A stretch of 64,000 nucleotides of DNA, taken from NCBI GenBank assembly GCA_037043015.1, contig CM073321.1, positions 34,698,101-34,762,100 on the forward strand, in the 5' to 3' direction. A model generated the notes under the pieces. That model did not search any database. It saw nothing but the letters and a program-made list of their open reading frames with translations, and was not told the DNA's origin. The first letter of the stretch is position 1; the number at the start of each line of letters is the position of its first letter. The DNA is from Bryum argenteum (taxonomy: Eukaryota; Streptophyta; Bryopsida; Bryales; Bryaceae). Position numbers and translations under genes: made by a program. Shown piece by piece: positions 22,551 through 34,086 of this stretch.

Positions 22551-25500
22551 CACTATAAGAAACCTGCGTTTTTAATGATGTTGTAAATGATGTCTAAAAA
22601 GACATCGTAGACATTAATTTGGATGTCTTATAGACGATAAGACATCCTAGACATGACAGATGTCTAAGCAGACGTCTAAAAAGACAGGAAAATGTCTTAA
22701 GATCGAAGATGTCTTAAGGTAATTTTGGAACGGTAAAAAGTGTGTCACGTGGGTGCCACGTAGATGACACATCAGCTTGAAGTGGACGGGCAGTGCCACA
22801 TTGGGATGAAATTCATCATGATGTGGAATTTTACATGGTCCCACGAAAGATGACATGGCGGCGCCAGAATCCCACGTGGACCCGAGAAAATCCGACGTGG
22901 CACCCGGGAAAATCTGACGTGGCACCGGGGAAAATCCGACGTGGCACCCGGGAATATCCGACGTGGCATGCGGGAAAAGTTGACGTGGACTTGGGAAAAT
23001 GACATGGCATGCCACGTCAGCATATTGCGGAGGTTTTATGCTCCTATCATGATAGTTTTAGACATCAGTTAAGACGACTTAAATGTCTTGCAAAACATCT
23101 TAGATGTTGTACAAGATGTCTCGCAAGACGTATGCAATGTCTTACAAAATATCTTAGAAGACAATTTTTATGTCTTATAGTCTTATAAGATGTTTCCAGT
23201 GCGTAGAATGATGTTTACGTTGATGTCCTTATTAAGTTTGTGATGTTTGCTCGGATGTTTGTAGCGACATCCCCTCGAACATCGATGTGAACGTTTTGTG
23301 TTAAACATGATGTTTGCAACAGTGTTATTATTGATGTTTTTTAGGCATATGAAAGGACATCTAGGATGACATTTTTAGATGTTTATATAGTCATCAGATC
23401 CGTAATCCACAGACGTCTCACATAACATCAACTGTAAACATTGTCACATCAAAAAGTATGAGTCAAACATATATTGCTTAGGTCATTAAAACCTCAGATA
23501 ACACAAACTAGAGTATTTACTAATACGCCTGTCAACAACTACGATATACTACGCACCCACAATCTGAACTCCGTAAGTCCCTCCAATTCCATCGTTGTCG
23601 ATACCCGTATGGTCATGTGCATGTCCCGCCGCTACACATATTCAATAAGCCAATATCAACTGCATTTAAAGAAGGGTTTGTAAAGGTAAATTTTTTTTGA
23701 TTTAATTCCATTTAATTGCACTACCTAGGTTGAGATGGTTTACTTCCTAACCTCAAGATATCGACACAGTTAGACATTCTTGCAAACATCTGCTTAGACA
23801 TTTCTTCAGACATCCTTCTAGACATCATTAAAAACAACGTTATAGACATCTATACATACATCTGTTCCACTCACCTACAAGCACGCATGTCGCTTCGCGG
23901 CCTCAGATCGAGCTCGCTGCCCCGACCCCTTATGTCCCACCTTTCAAAACAAAATTTCATCAACAAATTTAGACATCTTCATAGACATGCTCTAAGACAT
24001 CTTGCAGACATCATCGTAGACATCTTCTACAACAAATCAAATACTACAAGTACTAGGGTTTCCTTCACAACAAATCAAATTCTACAAGTCCTAGGGTTTC
24101 TTGTACAAGATGCTTTTGAAATCCAGTACCTCTTAAGTAGCAAATCTTAGCCACATGAAGAAGGAAACCTACTCTTGAGAGCTATTGGATTCCTACAAAT
24201 ACTATTCTCTTATTGTAGTTAACAATCATTCTGAAACTGAATAGAAACAATTTCGAAATCCTCTATACTTTAAACACAAACTCTATGGAAAAACTAAGGC
24301 AAAAATGAGCTTTGTAATTCCATTTGAAGATCTCATGACCTAACTATGGCGGCGGCAACAAACCCTAGCCACATGAAGAAGCAAACCTTAGCCTCTACAC
24401 TCCAAATACTAACTCTTTGAAAAAATGAAGGCAAAAATGAGCTTCGTGCGGCCTCTAATTCTACTTATAGGTCTCATCACCTAACTATGGCGGCGGCAGC
24501 AAACCCTAGCCGCCTCTGTTCATCCATTGAAGTCAATGAAAATCATCCCTGTAGATGGTTCTGGATGCTGTCATAGATGTCATCTTCGACATCTTCATAA
24601 ACATCATGTTAGACATTTTCATGAACGTCATCTTAGACATCCCTGCAGACATTATCATAAACATCTGATGACATTTTCAGGGTTTCAATCACAACATATT
24701 AACTATAAAAGGTCTTTTGTTTTCCCTCACAAAAAATAAAATACCAGATGCTTTAAAGTTCTTTCCACAACAAAGCACATATTGTAAGTCTTAGAGTTTC
24801 TTCCACAACAAATCAAATAATCTTTATTGATAGAGAAAGTGTGGAATTACAATCATGAGACTATTTATAGTCTTCCATGGTCATAGGCTCTCTTTTAAAC
24901 TCTTACCTACCTTTTATTTCTATCCTAACTAACTTTCCAACTAACTTTCTTAATACTAATTCTATTCTAGAATTTTGTCTCCTAAACTGTATTAAATAGC
25001 TACTTTCATAAATTCATATTTCTTGTAAATTTGCTTTAATTTGTATAATATTGGTTGTTAATGATAGAGTAATGTATAGTCTTGCCATTAGACTATAATA
25101 ATCTAATCTATAAGTAATCAATAATATTTAATTCCTTCTTGAAGTAAGCCAAAAAGCACTGTTTATTGTTTTTATGTTCTTTTTATATTTTCTTTAAGTA
25201 TTTGAGGATTACCCCAATCAGAGACCCGCGCCAATGGAGGACAAGCAGTAAGAGAAAAAGTTGATATTATTCTAAAAAGACTCTTAAGTACTGCCGCTTT
25301 TTAGTAAATGACGTCTAGGAGGATGTCGTGCAAAACATCTTCATAGACATCCAAGTAGATGTCTACGCGGACATTCATGCATGATTGTAGTTATGGTAAG
25401 TTGGACATCGTGTTAGACATCCGACTAGATGTTGAATGACTTGTCAACTGGTCGAACGTGGAGTTTTTGTTGCCATGTAGATAAAGCGCTGTAAATAACT

Positions 25501-26224
25501 TTATTAATCTCTGTCCACGTGTTTTTTGAGGATTAAATATCCACGAAATTACTTTTACTTTTTTTTTTGGCACCATTGTTATCTTATAGATATTATATTT
25601 TATATATAATATTTTTTAAATATTTAAATATTTTTAAATCATAAAAATTACATAATTATAATATTCTAATTTATTTGAATATAATAAAAATTTACAAAAT
25701 ATATTTTTTATTGAAATATAATTATATATTTTAATATTTTAAAAAAAAAAATAGACCAATGAAAAAATAGTGAGAATAGCCTGAAATTAGTATTTTCAGT
25801 ATTGCCACGTCACATAATGATTTAGCCAAAAAAAAAAAAAAAAAAAAAAAAAGAAAAAAAAACTAAAGTCTGATGTTTTTTTTTCTACTTTTGTAAACCG
25901 CTACCCATTCACCTACTCTTTTAACATTCGAAATGCTTTTTACCCCGTCCTTTGAAGAAATTTTGGTCGTTTTTACCTTCTTTGGTCCAAAATCCCTTGC
26001 CAACGTGGCAGTTTGATGTCTATCAAGATGTCTTCAAAGACATCCATGTCTTCACCAACATCTTTTTGTTTGGTGATGTCTTCATGCCCCCCCAATCCAA
26101 AATGTGTCCGTTAGACGTACAAACATCCTCCCGTCTTCGAAGACATCTTTTAAGACAGTAAGACATCACAAAATACATTAGACATTACACAAGACATCAC
26201 AAAAAACAGGGTTTTCTTATAGTG
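22551..26224. mobile_element. Non-autonomous CACTA element, 3,674 bp
   Basis: The element begins CACTATAAGAAA at 22,551 and ends TTTCTTATAGTG at 26,224. It is flanked on both sides by GGA (22,548-22,550 and 26,225-26,227), the 3-bp duplication typical of CACTA (En/Spm) elements. The termini match over about 23 bp with small differences. Both subterminal regions carry dozens of short GATGTCT/AGACATC motifs in both orientations, as is usual for CACTA transposase-binding regions. No transposase frame is visible inside. The interior holds a 22-bp ACGTGG array (22,862-22,990), a duplicated ACTAGGGTTTC-type segment (24,000-24,500) and a poly-A run at about 25,828-25,851. Confidence 0.93.
22862..22990. 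repeat. 22-bp tandem repeat rich in ACGTGG boxes
   Basis: Five to six units of the form AAAATCCGACGTGGCACCCG plus two bases, period 22. Nearby are further CACGTG and CCACGTCA boxes (22,745-22,760 and 23,013-23,021). ACGT cores are the usual targets of plant bZIP and bHLH proteins; whether they act here is unknown. Confidence 0.85.
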
Positions 26225-29100
26225 GGAGTGAACGATGTGGAGTTTGGAGGCATTACAAAAGACCCCTTCCTTGTAGGCGGATCGCCCCCGCCCACCTTGA
26301 TGTTGGTCTGTGAGCTTTGCAAACAACCTCTTGTTTGTGTTGCGCCTTGTTCTGCGAAAATCTTTTACGTGTTTGGAGAAGATTGTCAAGAGCGTGCATG
26401 TGTCCATATAGGAACACACGAACATCCTGTCAAAGTCAGAGATTATAGATGTGTACGGAAAAAAAATGATGAGTTATTAGAAGAGCATGTTGACCATAAC
26501 CCTCAAGCAACCGTTTCCAAAATAGTTATGGAAACCAGTAAAGACTTGTTAGGTAACTTACTTCTCCGTGACGAAGGTGACCCCGATACCGGCAATCTTT
26601 CTCTTCAGCAGCTCGAACCAGTCTTTGAACAATGCAAAGAGTTAAAGTCTCCCAGCATGCGCAATCGTATCTACACTTTCAAGTACTTGCGTAGGTATCG
26701 CATTCTCCATGGGATCACAAAGCTCAGAGGTCTCAACAACTGGGCATATGTGCAACGCAACATGTTCCCTGGCCAAAGCGACGAATCCGAGAAAGTCTTC
26801 ATCTTCAAGATGTCGGAGGTCGGCCCCGGTAGCGGTGTTGATCTCGTTCGCCGTATGCAGCCTGGAGGAAATCTCTCCCACGCATGGATGATGTTTGACC
26901 ATGTCAAACGCGTTACGGATTGGACCACCATGGCCTGCCACGTGTACGACTCACGTTACCAACGCATTCTAACCATTGCATGCTGTGATTTCCAGTCAGA
27001 GGACAAAGATGCTCAACTCGTCTTCTGAAAGAACCTTAATCATGTGATGGCAAGGAACGGAGTACCTAAGCCGCAGTTCCAAGGATTTATGGCTAATAGT
27101 GCCCAAGCCAATTGGAACGCTGTGCGCATCATCTACGGCTCTGGAAACCCTGCTGTCCCCATGGAAGGCCGCGAACGCACATGTTATTTCCATTGGACTC
27201 AGTCTCTTGAGAAACATACGAAACAATACATTGTGCCCAAATTGCAAGGCCAACACCGGATTCTGTGTAAGCAGTACAAGGATGCGCGCACCATGGAAGA
27301 GGCTGAGACCCGATATTGGGCTATAAGAGCGTGGTGGGCATCCTCGAAGGCGACCTCCGAAGTTGGTTTAGAACACTTAGGTCATTGGCTTGCGTACTGG
27401 CACTTCAGATACAGTCAATGGGGTGGATTTATGGAACTAGTAAGTATACAATTTCTTTGCGATATCTTTGCTTATAACATGCTCTACAGTAGCTTCTAGA
27501 ATGTTATGACAGTACGAAAGAAATTGACAGTTATTGTTTTAATAATATATATTATTAGTTGATTTTTTTTGTGAATTTATATACTTCCAATCTGTATTAA
27601 GTTCAAATCTAAATTATTAATCAAAGCCTATTACGTTTCTACATTGCAGGAAAAAAAGTATTCGGCAGAAGAACTCGCAGAGATGCCTTCATGTAATCTT
27701 GCGGAGTCAATCCACAACAAGTGGCTGCAAGCGTCTGGCAATAAGGGTAGGGATCTCTACGTCGCAGCCGTTGACGACTACGTTCGGGCCTTCCTCCAAG
27801 TGGTCGGCTACCATCAATTCAACAAAGGCGGTGCAAGTGGTTCTGGACCATCCGTAGAAGAACTTCGTCAGCGTCTTTATACTGCTCAACGTCGGGCTAA
27901 TCGATCCCGCAATCCATCTTGTCTCAACAAGGCAGTTATGGACTTCCCTGAAGCTGAAGCTTATTGTACGCGTGACGCCCACTTGGAGGGGGCAGAGATT
28001 TTTGGTTCCAGGAAACGTAAGGCTGATGTTCCCATTGGTGCTGAAGATGAATCTCATCGACCTGACACCGTGAGTTACTCACGTCCTCGAATAGGGAGAA
28101 GAGTCACACGAGCTCTTGCTGAGAATCTCAGTCATATTTACGAAGAAGATGAAGTTCAGGAGCAACCGATGGAACCCCCGCTTCTCCAAAACCCAGTATT
28201 CAGCGCGTCATTGCTATCCAAGAGACGAGAGTGAATGAGCGTCTATGGCACATTGCTCGTTTGAAGGAATCCTCATCCAAGGCTTGTTGGGGTATTATGG
28301 CTAAGACCAGGAAGAAATGCGAATCCCGCATTGTCCAAAACGGGAAGGCGACCGCAGCTCCAACTTACACCGGAGTATGGCAACGTCCTCAAGAAGGTCC
28401 AAAAAAAACTGATCAGTTTTTCTTTTGTCCAGACGACATTGAGCGTTGTGTGAAAGGCAGTCGTCGTAAATGGATTGAGCCGTTCTCTCGGAAACAAGGA
28501 CGCCCGCCTATTCCCTCTATTTGGCCCGTGAAGATTGGGACTAATCTCACACTGGATGAAATAGAAGCGTTGGAGAATGCGGGTTTTCGGCTCCCACAAA
28601 AGGAACGCCTTCCTCTCAACCGCACATTCAATACTTCTGCGCCACCGAGAGACTTGTCACATATTCCTGTGCCGGACAAGGCTGATCTGTACCCCAAATC
28701 ACGCAAGTCTAAAGTTCTTCGACGCATCTAGGCTGTGACTCCGAAGCACATGAAGAACATTGACTCAGCTCGTGCCATGGAGGCAAAAATACTCGAGGTG
28801 ACCATGATACCACAACCTGGTTTTGGATGTATCGTTGCTTTGGAGTCGAATTCAGAGTCTATCTATAAACTATCTCTAAGTGAGAACCCTGAGTGTTCTT
28901 GCCCGGTGTTCAAAAAAACCATAACTACTTTAGGACGAAAAGGCGAACCGTATAGACATTGCAAGCACCTATATTTTGTGTTGGTATTGGTATGCAAATT
29001 TGATATTGATAGAGACCTCTTCATCCACGCGCCCACCCTTAGTTTCAACGAGGTGAAAAACATTCTAGAGAGGGGAATCCTAGACCAAGTTAGAGAGTAG

Positions 29101-29583
29101 ACTACCTCAAGGTCACATTACGTAAACCAACATCCACATCTACCCATTCTACATGTTATCCTTGTAATCGTGTATTTCACACGTTATCTATTTTGATTTC
29201 AGTGTTTTAATATAATCAATAAATGTATCCGTATTTACACAAAATTATGATTTGCTATACAAACTTGGACTGTTGATTTCACAGTTATAATATACTAGTC
29301 TACTCTGTAAAATTCGTAAATGTCTCTTCATGTTTGAAGAACGTGGTTTAAGTCCACCAAATTTCAGAAAATTTAGCCTTATCTCCACTGGTTTAGGAGC
29401 ACAAAATCACGGTAATAAGTCAAGAATATTCGAATACTCTTGAGAATATTTCAGGAAAAAATAGTAAAATAATATTTTTAGAAATTTTTTTACTAAAAAT
29501 ACCAATTCAGCGCTCAAAATCCTGAAACTTGATGGCTCAACGCTCATCGCTCACCGCTCTCCGCTCACACCGTAGCTACGTCC
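29101..29583. other. Right terminal region of the Mutator-like element
   Basis: Non-coding 3' flank of the transposase, AT-rich, ending in the right terminal inverted repeat at about 29,535-29,583 (GCTCACCGCTCTCCGCTCAC). AAT-rich sequence at 29,212-29,225 may serve for polyadenylation. Confidence 0.65.
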
Positions 29584-29592
29584 TATCAATTC
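29584..29592. repeat. Right 9-bp target-site duplication TATCAATTC
   Basis: Identical to 11,232-11,240. The host frame resumes at 29,593. Confidence 0.88.
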
Positions 29593-30683
29593 TGTCTCAA
29601 GCAAAGTTTGTTGCACTAGGAACTGCGTTCAGCCCTTCTCGCAGGAGAAGATCCAATGTTTCCGAGAGCGGATGTATAGAGGAACGACCTACCAATTTAG
29701 GTTTCACATGAAGCTTGACATTCACAAGCAGATTCATCGGAATGCTGACGGGAAGAGGGTGGTCACGGTTGAGGGAATCGATGTTTGCTTGCCTGCGTGG
29801 AGACATATTGCTGGAGTGTCCAAGGCAACCTTCTATCAGTTTCAAACGTACGTGGCCGATGGCGTCATGGCGCATCCCCATGGAAATTTGTCTTTGCTTA
29901 AGCTACGTAAGCACACGTCTTAGGCAACTGCAACCCTGCGTTGCATCCTAGAGAACTCTGCGGATCACATGCCCTACCGAACGAGGACATTGAAATTTGG
30001 AGAGAAGGTTGTATCGATGATTCTTCCCGCTACGTGGAAATAGAAGAGTGCCATTCCGGAGATCAACGCGGCAAATGAAGGCTTCGGTTTGAAGATGGTC
30101 TTGCCATCTTCTCTCAGTAGAATTCGAAAGTTACACTTTCGTGAATTTGATGCCAAGAAACTTGGGGATAACTTCGCTCGGTGCTCCAAATGTGAACGGT
30201 TGTACACACTCCGTCGTGGCTCTATTTCATCGGTCGCAACAAGCTTGAGGTACACTTGGCTGCAGCCCGTGCTCATCGGGAGTTATATTATGCAAACAGG
30301 TATAGGTCAAAAACCTACTCGCATGAGTGTTTGACCACTATGCATGACAAAATGGATCATGCAAAGACCGCTTTCCATGTCTTTTCTCACAAGAGTAGGG
30401 AGCTCGATGGTCTGATGAAGCTACCAGTATCTGTCACAGGAATGATTGCTCATGGCCACGGAGATGTACGCTACGCGCATTACGGTCTAGATATCTTCGC
30501 ACACGATTCAAATTATACGGTGGGCTCTTCTGCTAAGTTGTTCCGAGATATGGGTGGAAGTATGCTAGATCGACCCACTTTGCGGCAAACTGCACTGTAC
30601 ATGCGACCTCACAAGGGTGTACTAGGGTACATATTGTACAGAGAAGAGGCGAAGGACCAGTTCGCGTGGCCGTCCGATTGAGC
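29593..30683 (+). pseudogene. DUF7869-like transposon protein, C-terminal half
   Basis: This continues the frame of 10,739-11,240 after the insertion. Motifs in order: MYRGTTYQFRFHMKLDIH; VCLPAWRHIAGVSKATFYQF; AHPHGNLSLLKLRKHT; FARCSKCERL (CxxC); and, after a one-base shift near 30,200-30,240, ELYYANRYRSKTY, MHDKMDHAKTAFHVF and LPVSVTGMIAHGHGDVRYA. This order (P.W...GVS...FY, HGN.....RK, CxxC, then D-M-D-x-K/A-T) is the pattern I associate with DUF7869-type transposon proteins of seed-free plants; the D of MHDKMDH is the likely first catalytic acid. In-frame TAG codons follow HTS (about 29,920) and TWK (about 30,041). The C-terminus degenerates after about 30,680. Confidence 0.72.
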
Positions 30684-30689
30684 TGACAT

Positions 30690-31914
30690 ATCGTTTGGGC
30701 AGGGAAACCCCAACTCCATGCTCCAATGTTCATACGCCACGACCCCTGACATGCGCTTTGAATCCTCACTGCACAACACTTTAATGCGGGGACTATAGTA
30801 AAGGCTTGCTTTGGGGGCTCATTTATGGAACGAACTGGATCCAATATGCAGAATGTGAGGTTCGTAAGGTACATTGCATGGTTGAACGAACATCATCCAT
30901 TATTCGGACTTATATCACTTGTTTGTGGGGATAAACATATGCTTCTTGAGCCCATTCTGAAATTTAATGGATGAATTTTGAATGAAAATATCAATATAAT
31001 TGTCAATACGTATGAAATTATGTGGATTTCGATCCAATTAGTGCCCCATAAATTTGCTATATATATGTGCATGTGAGTAGAGAAAATAAATTTGGTTTTT
31101 CAGTACAATTAAATCTTCGAATGGACCTCGACTTTGTATTGTGGATTAAGAAATAACAATTCTTGTAAACTGTATTATAAATTCTAGATGAAGTCCTCTC
31201 TTTGCGGAATTGCCCGTGATTGATGGATTTCGAGTTCTTTCAAATAAACTAATGTTCAAGTGTTTATAGGGATGTTTTATATAATTAAGAATGGGAATTT
31301 TTTGTCCTAAACCAAACTTGATAATAGTAGAAATTGAACATGTACATGCATATATGTTATCATACAAGTACTCCCTATTTACTTCTATAGTATATAGGAA
31401 ATGATTTTTTAGTACGTTTTATGTTTATAGTCTAGTTTGTCATTTCAAACGATGAATATTCCCAGCAATTGCTTAAAAATATCAATATTTAACATATTTT
31501 CTCAAAGATTTGTTGAGATAAAAGAAATTTATCTAAGACTTGTATTATTTGTTTGGTAATTTTTTTTTAATTTTGGAATATATATTTTCATATATTGTCA
31601 ATTTCAAATATAACCTTCATTTATTATTAAAGGGCAAGTCCTGATTTTTAAAAGTATTCAGTTCATAACTTATAGGCTACTTTAAGTTTTTTATTGTGAA
31701 CTTAGTGAATAAAGAAGGCATACGAAATTGCAACATGTGCAACATTGAAAGTTGCAAGGATTTAGGGGCATGATGAAGATTAACAAATTGTATTCCCGAA
31801 AGGAGTGAGTAGTTTTGCTCTTTTATCTCTTTGTCATGTAGTCATTGAGGTATAGATATTACGAACAGAAGCTGTATTCACACCAATCTTCGATTGTGAG
31901 GGTTGGAGTTCTTT

Positions 31915-31955
<41 letters not shown>

Positions 31956-33470
31956 CAAATTGTACATTTCAGTTGTTTAAATATGGCTTACACACCATAA
32001 CTTAATGTGACCAATACTCAACATTTGGAATTATTTCACATTAGAAATTCGACGCAATAGTCTTTTAAAGTCCATTTACAAAATACTACCCATGAAGATT
32101 AAAAAGTATAAAAATATGCCAAAAATGTTTAAGAATGTACTACAACAGGCAAAGGGCAATATTACTTTGACGGCTGGCAAAATGTTAATTGCAATTTGGG
32201 AAATATTATAGAATATGGTTTGTATTTAAAAGGATATGCATGATATTAGTAAAATGTCTCTCAAAATATGAAGGTTACCATGTAAATTTGCTTTAAGAAA
32301 GTGAAGTGTGTGTACTATATATTACGTTACACAAGCATAATTTGCAATAAGTTTCCTATATAGGTTTTCTTAAGTAACCTGTATAAAGCAAAGAAATATG
32401 TAAGACTAGCAATAAATGTATAAGGCTTTTCATAATTTTTAGTTCTTGGAAATCTGAAATAGCTCGTTCATCAACCATTTTGTATATCCACTTGGAATGA
32501 TTTTAACTGAAAGTCTTTTTTTTACACATCCTATTACCTATATTCTATATACTAATTATTTATTGTCTTTACAATAATAAAAATACATTAGAGAAATTTC
32601 AACAGAAGTATTTACATCATTTACATTTTGAGAATATTATTTACATCACTCACACTTCAAGAATAGAAATCAAATTGACCATAATTTTAAGAAAGTAGTT
32701 ACATCACTAACCTTTGCAGTAAAATATATACATGACCCACCTTCCGAGAAAAGTATTTGTATCAAGCACCTTTCGAGGAGAGTATTTGCATCACCCTTAT
32801 CTTGAGAGTTGATCTTCAATTTTGTATATAAATACTCTCATGTAGCACAACTCTCTTCTGTGTCAAAGTCTATGTTGGTCACATTTTGGATACAACAATT
32901 ATTTTGAAATAGGTTAATCCGTTTCCTGTTGTTTTTCTTTTTCTTTTTCATTGGTACTTATATTTGTAAAGAATTTCTATGCTTTTCATCTTTGTGCTTT
33001 TAGATTTTCTATGTGACGTCATCAAAATGCACGCATCTTTTCACACTAATTCATATATTGGTACTTATTTTCATTCCCTTTTGGTTTAGCAAGTTATGAG
33101 AATGTAGAAGTTTTAGGGTTTAGGGTTTAGATTTGAATCATGATAGAGTAGACATCATGCATTCTATTAATGGTGTATAAACTTGTGAATCTCAAGTTCT
33201 CCATGTGCAAATTTTTATCATCATGGGTTTAGATAATGATCATTTAAGGACACAAATTTATTATTTTTAGGAGTTAGTGTTTGTTAGGTGTATAGTCAAA
33301 TGAGGATTTTGTGAATCATGTAGAATTATAACATCTAAAAGTCAAACTAACCTATGTTAAATTATTACGTCTGAAATTTGTTTAGTAATGCGTTTGTTAT
33401 GTTAATTAGTATTGTTTTGTAATATTTGTTTAGTTTTGACCGGTTTAGCCGGTTTAGGCCTTATGGGTAC
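30690..33470. other. AT-rich intergenic stretch without a gene
   Basis: Decayed 3' sequence of the upstream gene may reach about 30,880. Beyond that the DNA is AT-rich with short frames only. Two adjacent AGGGTTTAG telomere-type units occur near 33,113-33,130. Confidence 0.65.
31917..31954. repeat. (TA)n microsatellite
   Basis: About 18 TA units. Confidence 0.95.
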
Positions 33471-33478
33471 GTGTGGGT

Positions 33479-33528
33479 GACCGGTGATCACCGGTCTAAA
33501 AGGAGCGGATGACCGGTGATCACCGGTC
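33479..33528. repeat. Two copies of a perfect 18-bp palindrome
   Basis: GACCGGTGATCACCGGTC occurs at 33,479-33,496 and again at 33,511-33,528, 32 bp apart start to start. Looser CCGGTTTAGCCGG copies precede it (33,440-33,460). The surrounding DNA turns GC-rich and leads into the ORFs at 34 kb, so the pair may belong to their promoter region. Confidence 0.85.
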
Positions 33529-34086
33529 ACCGTCTCGCAGCTTTCAGCAGGGTTTGGCGGTTTTTCCGTTTTCGAACTTTTCCCGATTGTTTTGGTCCTG
33601 TCGCGCGGCTCGTTCACGGCGTACCGCTGGCTCGTTCACGCCGACGCCGTGACGCTGCATTCCTCCGCATTGCTGTTTAATTCGCCTGTAGATACAGGGT
33701 TAGTTGGTGAGAATACTGTAAGTAGGGTGACGATGCTGTGAGAGGGGAGATAGAGCAATCAGTAACTACGGAGTGTCAAAATTTTGTTTTGAAATTTTTT
33801 TTTGGTTCGCGCGGTTGGTTTTCTTTGCTGCAGGTGTTGATCATTGTCAGGTGTTCGTAGTTCGTAGCTGTAGGGTTCGCAGGTGTTGCGAGAGAATGGT
33901 TTGAGAGGGGAGAACTTTACAATCGGAGTGTAGCATGCTGTGACGAGAGAGTGAGTATAGCATGCTCTACAAGAGACTGTGAGAAGGACAAGGTTTAGGG
34001 TCGGCTAGTTTAGGAAGAGGATGTCCTGGGGAAGACGGTAGGGTTTAGGGGTTTAGCTGTTTGTGTTTGCAAAATGTGGCCAGGAT

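Larger units (their letters stand above)
21639..29100 (+). pseudogene. Mutator-like transposase with GCM1/WRKY-type and SWIM zinc fingers, interrupted by CACTA
   Basis: The coding parts are 21,639-22,550, 26,228-27,439 and 27,650-29,100. The first gap is the CACTA element, whose removal with one GGA keeps the frame. The second is a phase-0 GT-AG intron. Order: acidic N-terminus; a GCM1/WRKY-like finger (FRYSNCVGHLECHNPNCDFL); CELCKQPLVC; a MULE core with MMFDHVKRVTDW, FMANSAQANWNAV and CNLAESIHNKW; and a C-terminal SWIM finger (CSCPVFKK...YRHCKHL). The family as I recall it has D where this copy has N in FMANSAQ, a probable loss of a catalytic acid through G-to-A. Stops occur at about 21,912 (TAG), 27,026 (TGA) and 28,729 (TAG), each explicable from TGG or CAG. 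A one-base frameshift lies near 28,190-28,200. The protein is not functional. Confidence 0.88.
11241..29583. mobile_element. 18.3-kb Mutator-like element with methyltransferase-type cargo
   Basis: Both termini read inward as 14 divergent bases starting GG, then TGTGAGCGGAGAG, then GGTGAGCG and a further AGCG copy (11,241-11,290 and the complement of 29,535-29,583). A 9-bp direct repeat, TATCAATTC, flanks them. Removing the element and one duplication restores a continuous host frame (ATC AAT TCT GTC TCA). Inside, on the plus strand, is a Mutator-like transposase (21,639-29,100). On the minus strand are a four-exon gene (21,126-16,249) and a ParB-methyltransferase gene (16,104-12,144). The transposase and the minus genes diverge from a 0.5-kb intergenic region. 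The element is dead: its transposase has stops, a frameshift, a probable catalytic D-to-N change and a CACTA insertion. Confidence 0.88.

Noticed and set aside
33113-33130. Telomere or chromosome end
   Set aside because: Only two AGGGTTTAG units, with unique sequence on both sides.
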